From positions 62,001 to 126,000 of the forward strand of contig NZ_JAMOHZ010000002.1 in NCBI RefSeq assembly GCF_024448715.1: DNA of 64,000 nucleotides. Reading direction: 5' to 3'. A program made the position numbers and the translations under genes. This document shows positions 48,576 through 57,841 of the stretch, one piece after another (the first letter of the stretch is position 1; each line of letters starts with the position of its first letter). The notes beneath the pieces were generated by a model. The model worked only from the letters and a program-made list of their open reading frames with translations. It was not told the DNA's origin and did no database searches. The stretch comes from Stutzerimonas stutzeri. Its GTDB lineage: Bacteria > Pseudomonadota > Gammaproteobacteria > Pseudomonadales > Pseudomonadaceae.

Positions 48576-49544
48576 ATGGCTCATCTCATCGAACAAATGG
48601 CCTATGTCGGCGCTACCCCGTGGCACGGACTGGGTAACAACCTGCCGCGCAAACAACCTATCGAAATCTGGCAGCGTGAAGCCGGCATGGACTGGCAGAT
48701 TCTGGAAAGCCCGGTCCATTTCAAATCCGATGCGACGGGTCACTTGGGCGCTATTCATTCCTACCCCGAGCAGAAAGTCCTGTACCGCTCCGATACGAAG
48801 GCTCCCCTATCAGTCGTCTCCAACCGCTACCACACAGTGCAGCCACGCGAAGTGCTGGAGTTCTACCGGGACCTGACCGAGGTCTCCGGCTATGAGCTGG
48901 AAACAGCAGGCGTGCTGAAGGGCGGCCGCAAGTTCTGGGCGCTGGCGCGCACCGGACAAGGCACGGCGATCAGAGGGAACGACCAGGTCAACGGCTATCT
49001 GCTGCTTGCCACCTCCTGCGATGGCACCCTGGCGACAACCGCAACGCCGACCACGGTTCGCGTGGTCTGCAACAACACCCTGGCCATCGCCGTGGACGGC
49101 ACCAGCCGAGCCATCAAGGTGCCGCACAACACTCGCTTCGATCCCTACACGGTGAAGAAGCAGCTCGGGATCGCGGTATCACAATGGGATGATTTCATGT
49201 ATCGCATGCGTCATCTGGCCGAGCGCAAGGTGCAGTGGCATGAAGCAATGGGCTTCTTCATGAACGTCATGTGCGAAGTGAGCCCAACCGGCCAACTACC
49301 CGAACAGCTGCCCAACGAACGCGCCTTGCGCAAGGTCCAGGAGCTGTACGAAGTCCGTGGCCGAGGCAGTCACCTGGAATCGGCACGCGGCACCGCCTGG
49401 GGCCTGCTCAATGCCGTAACCGAGTATGTAGATCACGAACGACGAGCACGCAGCACCGAATACCGGCTGGACTCGGCCTGGTTCGGTCAGGGCGCGCAGA
49501 TCAAGCAGCGCGCACTGGACGCCGCCCTGCAGCTCACCGCATAA
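48576..49544 (+). CDS. DUF932-family phage/plasmid-like protein
   Basis: A 322-residue protein of the DUF932 (phage/plasmid-like TIGR03299) family: it starts MAHLIEQMAYVGATPWHGLG, then SVVSNRYHTVQPREVLEFYRD-type and TSCDGTLATTATPTTVRVVC-type blocks, and ends with AWFGQGAQIKQRALDAAL. The family is common on plasmids, phages and integrative elements; its role is not known, though some members are near recombination genes, as here. GC content is like the core genome. A strong terminator follows. Confidence 0.85.
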   Translation: MAHLIEQMAYVGATPWHGLGNNLPRKQPIEIWQREAGMDWQILESPVHFKSDATGHLGAIHSYPEQKVLYRSDTKAPLSVVSNRYHTVQPREVLEFYRDLTEVSGYELETAGVLKGGRKFWALARTGQGTAIRGNDQVNGYLLLATSCDGTLATTATPTTVRVVCNNTLAIAVDGTSRAIKVPHNTRFDPYTVKKQLGIAVSQWDDFMYRMRHLAERKVQWHEAMGFFMNVMCEVSPTGQLPEQLPNERALRKVQELYEVRGRGSHLESARGTAWGLLNAVTEYVDHERRARSTEYRLDSAWFGQGAQIKQRALDAALQLTA

Positions 49545-49568
49545 GCGCTCATCCCTCTCAATCGTATC

Positions 49569-49601
49569 GCCCGGTCAGCTTCGCGCTGATCGGGCTTTTT
49601 T
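49569..49601 (+). terminator. Terminator between the DUF932 and YqaJ genes
   Basis: An 11-pair stem (GCCCGGTCAGC with GCTGATCGGGC, one G-T pair) around a five-base loop is followed by six T. Confidence 0.9.
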
Positions 49602-49620
49602 ATGACCGCAAGGTGACGCA

Positions 49621-50664
49621 ATGACAACGACCTCATTGAACAGCAACACCAGCAAACCCCGCTCGGCCCTGCGACTGATCAGTACCAAGGAACTTCCCCG
49701 CGAGGAGTGGCTGGAGGTACGCAAACGGGGCATTGGCAGTTCGGATGCCGCTGCGGCCGTCGGCCTTAATCCCTACAAGTCGCAGCTGGAGCTATGGCTA
49801 GAAAAGACCGGACGCGACACCGGATTGCCGAAAACCGATCCCGATGACGAAGAAAGCGCTATGTACTGGGGCAACGTACTGGAACCGATTGTGGCCTGGC
49901 ATTACAGCAAGCGCACCGGCAATAAGGTTCGCCGCATCAACGCCGTGCTGCAGCATCCGGATGCTGAATTGTCCTGGATGCTGGCCAACATCGATCGCGA
50001 GGTAATCGGTGTGGCCGATGTGCAGATCCTCGAATGCAAGACAGCCGGCATAAACGGGGCACGCCTCTGGAAAGAAGGCGTGCCTGAGCATGTACAGCTG
50101 CAGGTGATGCATCAGCTCGCAGTGACTGGCAAGCAGGCTGCGGACGTTGCAGTGGTGCTCGGAGGCCAGCATCTGGAAATCTATCGTATCGAGCGTGACG
50201 AGCAGATGATTGCTCGCTTGATTGAGCTGGAGCGCAAGTTCTGGCAGTACGTCGAATCTGATACGCCGCCACCAGCCAATGGCACTGCCTCTGCTGAAAC
50301 TGCCCTGCGGTCCTTGTTCCCAACGGATTCGGGCGAGACCGTGGAATTCAGCGGACATGCTGGATTGTCAGCGGCTTACATTGAGCTTAAGGCCCTGCGC
50401 CAGTCGATTGCCGACAAGAAAACGCGCGAAGCCCAGCTTAAGCAGATGCTGCAGCAGGCTATGGGCGACGCCAGTCGAGCGGAGTTCACCAACGGTTACA
50501 TCAGTTGGCGCAAGGCCAAGGATAGACGACACGCCCACCACCATCTATCCAAGGCCCATCCCGGTTGCGAGCCTCATGAAGGTTCGCTGTCAGCAGAAGC
50601 TCGTTCCATGGCACCACGAACTCAGAGCCGCCCCGTCTCCCTGTCTAAACGTGGCCAACTGTAA
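49621..50664 (+). CDS. YqaJ-family viral recombinase-type nuclease
   Basis: A 347-residue protein of the lambda-exonuclease-like YqaJ family. Catalytic core residues are visible: Glu in REEWLEVRKRGIGSSDAAA, Asp in ADVQILECKT with the D-x(n)-E-x-K arrangement (ILECKT), and VQLQVMHQLAVTG. It would process DNA ends for element recombination. From about residue 303 the tail becomes His/Arg/Ser-rich (HAHHHLSKAHPG) and unlike the usual end of the family, so a frameshift near 50530 is possible. Confidence 0.83.
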   Translation: MTTTSLNSNTSKPRSALRLISTKELPREEWLEVRKRGIGSSDAAAAVGLNPYKSQLELWLEKTGRDTGLPKTDPDDEESAMYWGNVLEPIVAWHYSKRTGNKVRRINAVLQHPDAELSWMLANIDREVIGVADVQILECKTAGINGARLWKEGVPEHVQLQVMHQLAVTGKQAADVAVVLGGQHLEIYRIERDEQMIARLIELERKFWQYVESDTPPPANGTASAETALRSLFPTDSGETVEFSGHAGLSAAYIELKALRQSIADKKTREAQLKQMLQQAMGDASRAEFTNGYISWRKAKDRRHAHHHLSKAHPGCEPHEGSLSAEARSMAPRTQSRPVSLSKRGQL

Positions 50665-50676
50665 GGAGAACTCATC

Positions 50677-50862
50677 ATGAATCTATTTCGCTTCGTGATC
50701 TTGCTGTTCATGTTCATCGGCGTGCTGGCCAGTTGCGCGGTTGCTGTAGCACTATTGATGCTCATGCTGCGTTTCTGGCCAGTGTTAATTGCAGTCTTAC
50801 TTGGGTGCGGTGTGTTCGGGTGGCTGCTAAGCCGATCCGGAAAATATAAGGGCTGCTCTTGA
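50677..50862 (+). CDS. Small two-helix membrane protein
   Basis: A 61-residue protein with a good ribosome site (AAGGAG, eight bases before ATG) 12 bases after the nuclease gene. Two hydrophobic helices span about 5-30 and 32-52, with a basic C-terminal end (SRSGKYKGCS). No family recognised. Its position suggests it is co-transcribed with the nuclease. Confidence 0.65.
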   Translation: MNLFRFVILLFMFIGVLASCAVAVALLMLMLRFWPVLIAVLLGCGVFGWLLSRSGKYKGCS

Positions 50863-50864
50863 AC

Positions 50865-51110
50865 TCAAAGCTCTGCATCAATGAGCAAATCCGATGGCTT
50901 GCACTGAATGGCTGCAGCTATCCGACAAATGTTCAAAAAAGTGACGTTTCGCTCGCCGCGCTCGATTTTCCCCATGTGAGAACGATCAATTGACGCCGCA
51001 TCAGCGAGAGCCTCTTGAGATAACTGAAGCGCCAAGCGACGCGCTCGCACAGCAGCTCCCAGCTTGACGAGGTTACGATCTTTGTCTTGGTTTGCGGAGA
51101 TTCTTGCCAT
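50865..51110 (-). CDS. XRE-family (C-protein-like) regulator
   Basis: An 81-residue lambda-repressor-type protein consisting almost wholly of one helix-turn-helix domain (about 17-75): RRLALQLSQEALADAASIDR, then MGKIERGERNVTFLNICRIA. Size and layout match the controller proteins of restriction-modification systems, though the restriction operon lies 3.5 kb away on the other strand. It is divergent from the lipoprotein gene at 51261 with 150 bases between, an arrangement that often means mutual control. Confidence 0.85.
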   Translation of the reverse strand: MARISANQDKDRNLVKLGAAVRARRLALQLSQEALADAASIDRSHMGKIERGERNVTFLNICRIAAAIQCKPSDLLIDAEL

Positions 51111-51260
51111 GGCAAAAATCGTCGCGCTATGATGCCAAAACGACCACGGTATTTACGACCCAATAAATAATGCAATAGAGAATAATCCGACACCAAAAAG
51201 CCTAACAAACGAATCTCTAATTCTAAAACCTGCCAACACAGCAAAACAGAGGGAACTGAA

Positions 51261-52715
51261 ATGAAGCGAGTAGCACTACTTTCTGCACTTATAATAACAC
51301 AAGGCTGCAACTCATCAGATGATACTGCACCCTACATGAGCACCGACTCAACATTTAATTGCAGAGATGTAAACCTGAGCCAATTCCATAACGACACAGG
51401 CAAAGCACTGCGGATGATTGACACTGGACTCGGTCAATTAAAGTCCGCATACAATGAAGAAACCGCGATACAGACATTCTTTAGAGAGGCCGCAACCAAA
51501 AACGCCACCTACCTTCTTCTTCTCAGGCAGAAGGCCATCGAAGCATGTGCCGCAAATCCTGAGCTAAGCGTGAGCCATGCGTTAACAGACGGACTCAATG
51601 CCTTATACAAAGAAAGCTTTGAAGACATGCGCATAGCAACATGCCGCTCGTTCGGAAAAGAATTTGACAACGAAATTATTTTGCAGGAAATGCAAAATCC
51701 GAGCAAACAGCTACCATATGGTGACGAAGCGGCTATTAGCGTAAAACATGTCCTTGATGATAAACGTTATGGCGCAGCTTATTTTGAAACAGAGGTCCAT
51801 GCTTACTGCGAAGAAAATCCTAACGAACGCATCTGGAGCGCCTACTCAGCAGTTGCACGCCCAGCCCTGAACATAATTTCCAGCGAGCAGCAAGCTGCGC
51901 ATCAGCTTAAAAAAGAACAAGATGCTGCTGAGGAGAAACGCTTGTCAGAAGAGCTGCATCAGGCAAATCTCAGGAAATACGGTAAAGATCTCTACCAATC
52001 AGGCACGCCAGACTGCGATGACTTTATAGCATTACATGAGCTAAGCATTTTTGCTGAGAATGATCGCAGCATATTTCAAAGCGCCCTAAACGCTACAACC
52101 AACTCGATCCCCAAGCCCAGTATTCCACATCAACGCGAAGCCTTTCAGCACGTGCTTAAGTCTAATTACGAGCATACGGTCCGCACAATTGCGAGCAACT
52201 GCTCATCCAGCATTGAGCAAGCCATATTAACTATACCGGCAGTCATGGACTCTGAAAGTAACATAATGAGCGAGTTGATAAGTTTATCTCAGGAACACAG
52301 GTGGGGAACAGAAGGAAAAGCAGCCGAACTTGCTCTTAAACATGCAAAAGAGTGCGCGCAGGGGGCAAAAGACCAAAACCTAGTCTGCCCCAATAACGCA
52401 CAAGACTTCTTCAACTATAGCCTCGCTGCGCTGCAGATAAAAGAGCTAGAACAGAAACTCAACAAGCTAGAAGCACAACGACAAAACAAACCAAGCGACT
52501 TCGAGCTGAGCTCATATGGCAAAGACTGCAAGCAGCGGCTTCTAAACCAAGGCCTTCGCGACAAACAATACGATGATGCAGTCCAAGAAAAATGTATTCC
52601 TGAGGCATTTACCGAATACTTTTCGCCACTCAACAAAGAGATAGAGTCGGTAACGGAAGACATATCACAGGCAAACAACTATATAATGTCAATTGAGACG
52701 AAGTTCAAGAATTAA
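51261..52715 (+). CDS. Unknown large island lipoprotein
   Basis: A 484-residue protein with a lipoprotein signal (MKRVALLSALIITQGC, Cys16). The mature part has ten or more cysteines spaced through it, a coiled-coil stretch at about 210-245 (HQLKKEQDAAEEKRLSEELH) and another near 390-415 (KELEQKLNKLEAQ). No known domain is recognised. Base composition is AT-rich. It may be paired with the exported LprI-like protein 108 bases downstream. Confidence 0.75.
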   Translation: MKRVALLSALIITQGCNSSDDTAPYMSTDSTFNCRDVNLSQFHNDTGKALRMIDTGLGQLKSAYNEETAIQTFFREAATKNATYLLLLRQKAIEACAANPELSVSHALTDGLNALYKESFEDMRIATCRSFGKEFDNEIILQEMQNPSKQLPYGDEAAISVKHVLDDKRYGAAYFETEVHAYCEENPNERIWSAYSAVARPALNIISSEQQAAHQLKKEQDAAEEKRLSEELHQANLRKYGKDLYQSGTPDCDDFIALHELSIFAENDRSIFQSALNATTNSIPKPSIPHQREAFQHVLKSNYEHTVRTIASNCSSSIEQAILTIPAVMDSESNIMSELISLSQEHRWGTEGKAAELALKHAKECAQGAKDQNLVCPNNAQDFFNYSLAALQIKELEQKLNKLEAQRQNKPSDFELSSYGKDCKQRLLNQGLRDKQYDDAVQEKCIPEAFTEYFSPLNKEIESVTEDISQANNYIMSIETKFKN

Positions 52716-52823
52716 AGCAGAGTCTACCAGACGACCAAACCCAAAACGGGGGCCTGCTGCCTCTTCCTTCGCTCTGAAGCTTATGAAGCTCAGCAGCAAT
52801 TTCTTCAAAGTGGAAACATAGCA

Positions 52824-53303
52824 ATGAAATCAGTTATTACAATAATTATTTTAACGGCGTTATTTTCAACGTACATCCAAGCAAATTCTTACTGCAACAG
52901 CAGGCCCACAATAAAAGACAGAGACAACTGTTATCGAGTCAGCATTGAAGCCCAAGCAAACATCTTAAAGGATAACTACAAAACACTAACAAACCTACCA
53001 AGCTATTCCGAACAGGAGGCCAGCCTGCTTAGGCAGGAGCACGCAACCTGGGAAGATCAAGTGCAACAACAGTGTCAGACAGAGGCTTGTGTATTGCAAT
53101 CGCTCATGAACAGAAACAGTCATCTCCATAAGCTAATCACTGCAAAAAAAGAAAACACCACAACGGTATCTGAAGAACAGATAGAGAAATGTCAAACACT
53201 CTGGATCTCGGCATATCGCGCCGAACTTGGAGAAGAAGCAATGGTGAACGCAGAACAGCTTGATGAGTGGAATAACTGGTGTATAGAGGGCAAGACTCCT
53301 TAA
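52824..53303 (+). CDS. Exported DUF1311/LprI-like protein
   Basis: A 159-residue protein with a signal peptide (MKSVITIIILTALFSTYIQA). The mature domain has the LprI-type pattern: CYRVSIEAQANILKDNYKTL, then HATWEDQVQQQCQTEACVLQ, with conserved cysteines and helices. Members of this fold include lysozyme inhibitors, but many have unknown function. The C-terminal extension from about residue 115 carries two more cysteines. It is AT-rich like its neighbour at 51261. Confidence 0.7.
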   Translation: MKSVITIIILTALFSTYIQANSYCNSRPTIKDRDNCYRVSIEAQANILKDNYKTLTNLPSYSEQEASLLRQEHATWEDQVQQQCQTEACVLQSLMNRNSHLHKLITAKKENTTTVSEEQIEKCQTLWISAYRAELGEEAMVNAEQLDEWNNWCIEGKTP

Positions 53304-53393
53304 CTAGTCTGAGCTAAGGATGCGCTGATTGTTAGCAAGCGCCTGATGTTGCCAGCTATGATCAGCGCAGACTGAGATTGCTTTGAGCGAAGC

Positions 53394-54545
53394 ATGGACT
53401 ATGCCCGGACCAAGATTCCCTTCGGAGAACGTGACGGCACCCTCTTTCGCGCCCACGAGGTCGAAAACGGACTGCGTTGCGGATGCGTCTGCCCCGGATG
53501 TCGGCAACCGTTGAATGCAGCCAACAACGGCGAGAAGGTCATCCCACACTTCCGCCATGCGAAATCGAATGACTGCGTTGATGGCTTCCGCGAAGGCGTC
53601 AGACGTGCTGCGGTCGCGCTAATCGCTCAACACAAGCAGCTCATGCTCCCAGCACTGATCGAAACAGTCAGGGTGGCCACACAAGGTGGCCGGCTGCTGG
53701 AGGAAAAGGTAGAGCTGCAGCCCTTGGTCACCACTGCAGATACCGTTGAGCGCTTCGTCGACCTGGACGGTTTAAGGGGTCATGCAGTCCTGCATCAATC
53801 CGATAGGCAACTGATCATCCGGATCAAGCTCTCCGCACGGATGGAGCATGAGCGTTATCGCCTGCTCAAAGGCCTTGAGCACTCCAGCATGGAGATCGAT
53901 CTCAATCACTTGACACTGGAGCAAATCAATGATCCGGCCAGCTTCGAGCACGCTGTTCTACGCGACCCAGCAAACCGCAATTGGATCCGATCTGTACGAG
54001 GTGAAAGGCTAACGGCAATCGCGCGGCAAAAGCTTCAGTCACTTGCAGCCGAACTGAGCACTCAGTGGCAACACGAACAGGCCGAGCGCGAGGCAACCGA
54101 GAAAGCTCGGCAAATTGAGCTCGACCAAAAGAAAGCCGAATTGCAGTGTGCACTCGAAGCCCATAGAGCCAGACAGCTCCAAATCGCCGCCGAGCAATCG
54201 GCCACAGAGCAGGACAACACTGCGCAGGGCCGAGCCGAGCTGATCGCGGGAACCATGCTGAAGGCTCTACATGTCTGGGGAGGGAAAGCCGTTGAATGCA
54301 CGGCCTGCCACTTGCTCAGCCCACCTGAGTCCCAGTTCTGCCTTTACTGCGACGCGTCTACCAGCAAGGTAAACCTCGTGACGTTATCGCCGGATATACC
54401 CTCAACCATTCACAAACGCATGCGCTGCTCAGCGAAGCCCACTATGTCGATGAAAGCAGTACCTCGCTTACTTCTAAGGCCCGATCTGGAGGCAAGCGCA
54501 GGCGCCCCAATCACACCCGCCTTACAGAAAGATGCCCCACAGTAG
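53394..54545 (+). CDS. CoiA-like protein with C-terminal zinc ribbon
   Basis: A 383-residue protein. The N-terminus resembles CoiA: CGCVCPGCRQPL zinc knuckle and the block VIPHFRHAKSNDC, then an acidic/hydrophobic region without an obvious nuclease DxnExK set. A long helical stretch rich in A, E, Q and R (about 200-280) follows, then a second zinc ribbon CTACHLLSPPESQFCLYC (about 303-320) and a low-complexity tail. CoiA itself acts with RecA in transformation; a role in DNA handling on this element is inference. It is GC-rich, unlike the genes just upstream, and lies just before the defence operon. Confidence 0.7.
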   Translation: MDYARTKIPFGERDGTLFRAHEVENGLRCGCVCPGCRQPLNAANNGEKVIPHFRHAKSNDCVDGFREGVRRAAVALIAQHKQLMLPALIETVRVATQGGRLLEEKVELQPLVTTADTVERFVDLDGLRGHAVLHQSDRQLIIRIKLSARMEHERYRLLKGLEHSSMEIDLNHLTLEQINDPASFEHAVLRDPANRNWIRSVRGERLTAIARQKLQSLAAELSTQWQHEQAEREATEKARQIELDQKKAELQCALEAHRARQLQIAAEQSATEQDNTAQGRAELIAGTMLKALHVWGGKAVECTACHLLSPPESQFCLYCDASTSKVNLVTLSPDIPSTIHKRMRCSAKPTMSMKAVPRLLLRPDLEASAGAPITPALQKDAPQ

Positions 54546-54649
54546 TAGCCAGCTGCGTGCTGGCGCGCGGCCTTTTAGACGCTGCGCCACACATCCAAAC
54601 GCGTTTATGATGCCGAAGAAATTTGAATCACAGCGCAAGGGAGCACGCA

Positions 54650-57600
54650 ATGAGGTTGATCCAGAACGCTGGCCAAGACCGAGTTATCGATTTGCTCAAT
54701 GAGCGAATGAAACCGGATCACCAGCTGGCCTGTGCATCCCCGGCGCTGTCCTTGTTCGCTTTCTCTGAGCTAGCCAAATCCCTCGGCCAGCTCCGCAAGG
54801 TCCAACTGATCCTGCCATCCAGCAGCGAGAGTCTGGAGTTGCTCGGCGGTGAAGCAGACCGCGCCGCACGCAATTGCCTCATTGCCCGAAGCCTTGCCCG
54901 GCGCTGCCACCAGTGGCTGAACGCCAAGGTAGAACTGAAGCGCGCAAGCTCTGTCATTCCGCAAGGTATCGGTTTGCTGAGAGATGCCGCTGGCACTCCC
55001 GATCAGGTGGTCATGGGCTCCTTCGCCCTAACCACCGATGGCCTCGGTATTACGCCGGGCAACCCCATGAGCCTGATCCAGGCCAGCGAGTCTGCCCAGG
55101 AGGCGGCCATGTTTGCACCTTGGTTTGATAGCCAATGGCAAACCCTGATCGCCCGCCCCGGCGATAAAACCGAGCTGCTGAATGCGCTGCGCGAAATTGC
55201 CGAGCAGCGTTCACCGGCCACCCTGTACAACCTGATGCTCCATCAGCTCTTCAAGGAAAAGGACGACGGGCTGGATGAAGAGCGCGTTGTGAAGTCCGCC
55301 ACAGGCATCCGCAACACTGTGGTCTGGAACAAGCTCTTCAAATTCCAACGAGATGGAGTAGTCGGTGCCATCGACAAGCTCAACCGCTTTGGCGGCTGCA
55401 TCATTGCCGACAGCGTTGGCTTGGGGAAAACTTTCGAAGCACTCGCCGTGATCAAGTACCACGAGCTGCGCAACGACCGCGTGCTGGTGCTGTGTCCAAA
55501 GCGCTTGCGCGACAACTGGACGCTCTACAAGGCAAATGACCGGCGCAACGTGCTGGCGTCAGACCGTTTCAACTACGACGTCCTCAATCACACCGACCTT
55601 TCTCGCGAGGCCGGACTTTCCGGCGACCTTGATCTGTCCCACATCAACTGGGGCAACTATGACCTGGTCGTGATCGACGAATCGCATAACTTCCGCAACA
55701 AGAAAGCTCCGCGCCAAGGCCAAGAAACACGCTACGACCGCCTCATGCGCAGAATTATCCGCGAAGGTGTAAAAACCCGAGTCCTGATGCTGTCCGCCAC
55801 CCCGGTCAACAACCGGCTGGCTGACCTGCGTAACCAGATCGCTTTCGTGACCGAGGGCGACGACAACGCTCTGTTTGAGCACGGCATCAGCAGCATCGAA
55901 GCCACCACCCGCAAAGCCCAGCTACAGTTCAATCGCTGGCTGGAGCTGCATGAGCGTGAGAAGACGCCAGAACGCCTGGTCGAAATGCTTGGCTTCGACT
56001 ACTTCACCCTTCTCGACCTGCTGACCATCGCCCGCTCCCGCCGGCATATCGAGAAGTACTACGGCACAACCGAAACCGGCCGTTTCCCCACACGCCTGCC
56101 CCCGATCAACATCAAGGCTGACGTGGATGCTGCTGGGCAATTTCGCGCGATTCGCGAAATCAACCAAGAGATTCGCCGGCTCAACCTCGCCAGCTATGCG
56201 CCGCTGCGCTACGTCCTGCAGCACAAGCAAGCGGCTTACGACGCCAAATACAGCACCGAGATCCGCGGTGGCGAAAGCTTCTTCCGCCAGGCTGACCGCG
56301 AGGAAAGCCTAATCCACCTGCTGCGCATCAACGTCCTCAAGCGCATGGAAAGCGCGGTGTCTTCGTTTGCGCTGACCCTCGAACGGCAGCTTAAGGATGT
56401 CGAACGCACGCTCGAACGTATCGAGCAACACGCCCACGAAATTGAAGAAATCGACATCGCTGATGTCGACATCGACGATCCAGCGTTCGAAGCACTGTTG
56501 GTCGGACGCAAGGTCAAGGTGCTGCTGAGTGACGTCGACCTGGTGCGCTGGAAGCAAGATCTGCTGGAGGATCGCAATCGCCTGGCCACGCTGCTATCTG
56601 CTGCACAACAAGTACAACCCCAGCGTGATGCCAAACTGGCAGAGCTGCGCAAGATGCTCGCTGAGAAGTGCCAGAGCCCGATCAATCCTGGCAATCGCAA
56701 GGTCATCATCTTCACCGCCTTTGCCGACACGGCGCGCTACCTGTACGAGCAGCTCGCCTCCTGGGCCAATGAAACCTTGGGTGTGCAAACGGCCTTGGTC
56801 ACCGGCTCCGGCCGCAACCAAACTACGATCCCCGGTCTGCGTACCGATCTGGCATCCATACTGACGACCTTCTCTCCACGCTCGAAAGAGCGCCCTGCCG
56901 ACATGACCGAGGAAGGAGAGCTGGATCTGCTGATTGCCACCGACTGCATTTCCGAAGGTCAAAACCTGCAGGACTGCGACTGGCTGATCAACTACGACAT
57001 TCACTGGAACCCGGTGCGAATCATCCAGCGCTTTGGTCGTATCGACCGTATCGGCTCGCCTAACCAGCACATCCAGTTGGTCAATTTCTGGCCCAACATG
57101 GAGCTGGAGGAATACATCAACTTGGAGCAGCGTGTCAGCGGCCGCATGGTCTTGCTAGACGTATCCGCCACCGGGGAAGAGAACCTGATCGAAGCGCAAT
57201 CCGGCGATGCGATGAACGATCTGGAATACCGCCGTAAGCAACTGCTCAAATTGCAGGATGCCGTTATCGACCTGGAAGACCTGTCCAGCGGCGTGTCGAT
57301 CACCGACCTCACCCTCACCGACTTCCGTATCGACCTCGCCCAGTACCTAAAGGCCCATCCCGGCGTGCTGGAGAACATGCCGCTGGGTGCCTGTGCCATC
57401 ACTACAACGCGTGACGAGGACATACCGCCCGGCATTATTTTTTGCCTGCGAGCAGAGGGAGAAGCCGCCGACAAAATCAGCGATGGCTACCCACTTGCGC
57501 CCCACTACCTCATCCATGTGGCAGAAGATGAAACCGTGCTACTGCCCTTCCCTCAGGCCAAACGCATTCTGGATCGCCTCAAACGCCTGGCCCTTGGCCG

Positions 57601-57838
57601 CGAACTGCCTGATGCCACCGCTGGCAACCGATTCGATGAGCTCACCAAACAGGGCGAGGATATGCGCGATGCGCAGAGCCTGCTGGCAACTGCAGTATCA
57701 TCCGTGGCAGGCAAGAGCGAAGAGCGGGCCATAGCCAGCCTATTCAACCCAGCCGGTAGCCATGCGATGAAGGGCGAGTTCGCCGGCAGCAAGGACTTCG
57801 AAGTGATCGCCTTCATGGTCATACTGCCCCAGGAGTAA
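54650..57838 (+). CDS. SNF2-type helicase of the defence operon
   Basis: A 1062-residue superfamily 2 ATPase. Walker A ADSVGLGKT is at about 253-261 and the DEAH-type box VVIDESHNF at about 341-349, followed by LMLSATPVNNR and, in the second RecA domain, ATDCISEGQNLQDCDWLINY and QRFGRIDRIGS. About 240 residues precede the motor, with VVMGSFALTTDGLG resembling a degraded phospholipase-D motif. The start at 54650 has AGGGAG seven bases upstream; a TTG 27 bases earlier is weaker. First gene of a six-gene plus-strand operon; it probably moves along DNA to assist or license the restriction complex. Confidence 0.88.
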   Translation: MRLIQNAGQDRVIDLLNERMKPDHQLACASPALSLFAFSELAKSLGQLRKVQLILPSSSESLELLGGEADRAARNCLIARSLARRCHQWLNAKVELKRASSVIPQGIGLLRDAAGTPDQVVMGSFALTTDGLGITPGNPMSLIQASESAQEAAMFAPWFDSQWQTLIARPGDKTELLNALREIAEQRSPATLYNLMLHQLFKEKDDGLDEERVVKSATGIRNTVVWNKLFKFQRDGVVGAIDKLNRFGGCIIADSVGLGKTFEALAVIKYHELRNDRVLVLCPKRLRDNWTLYKANDRRNVLASDRFNYDVLNHTDLSREAGLSGDLDLSHINWGNYDLVVIDESHNFRNKKAPRQGQETRYDRLMRRIIREGVKTRVLMLSATPVNNRLADLRNQIAFVTEGDDNALFEHGISSIEATTRKAQLQFNRWLELHEREKTPERLVEMLGFDYFTLLDLLTIARSRRHIEKYYGTTETGRFPTRLPPINIKADVDAAGQFRAIREINQEIRRLNLASYAPLRYVLQHKQAAYDAKYSTEIRGGESFFRQADREESLIHLLRINVLKRMESAVSSFALTLERQLKDVERTLERIEQHAHEIEEIDIADVDIDDPAFEALLVGRKVKVLLSDVDLVRWKQDLLEDRNRLATLLSAAQQVQPQRDAKLAELRKMLAEKCQSPINPGNRKVIIFTAFADTARYLYEQLASWANETLGVQTALVTGSGRNQTTIPGLRTDLASILTTFSPRSKERPADMTEEGELDLLIATDCISEGQNLQDCDWLINYDIHWNPVRIIQRFGRIDRIGSPNQHIQLVNFWPNMELEEYINLEQRVSGRMVLLDVSATGEENLIEAQSGDAMNDLEYRRKQLLKLQDAVIDLEDLSSGVSITDLTLTDFRIDLAQYLKAHPGVLENMPLGACAITTTRDEDIPPGIIFCLRAEGEAADKISDGYPLAPHYLIHVAEDETVLLPFPQAKRILDRLKRLALGRELPDATAGNRFDELTKQGEDMRDAQSLLATAVSSVAGKSEERAIASLFNPAGSHAMKGEFAGSKDFEVIAFMVILPQE

Positions 57839-57841
57839 GCC

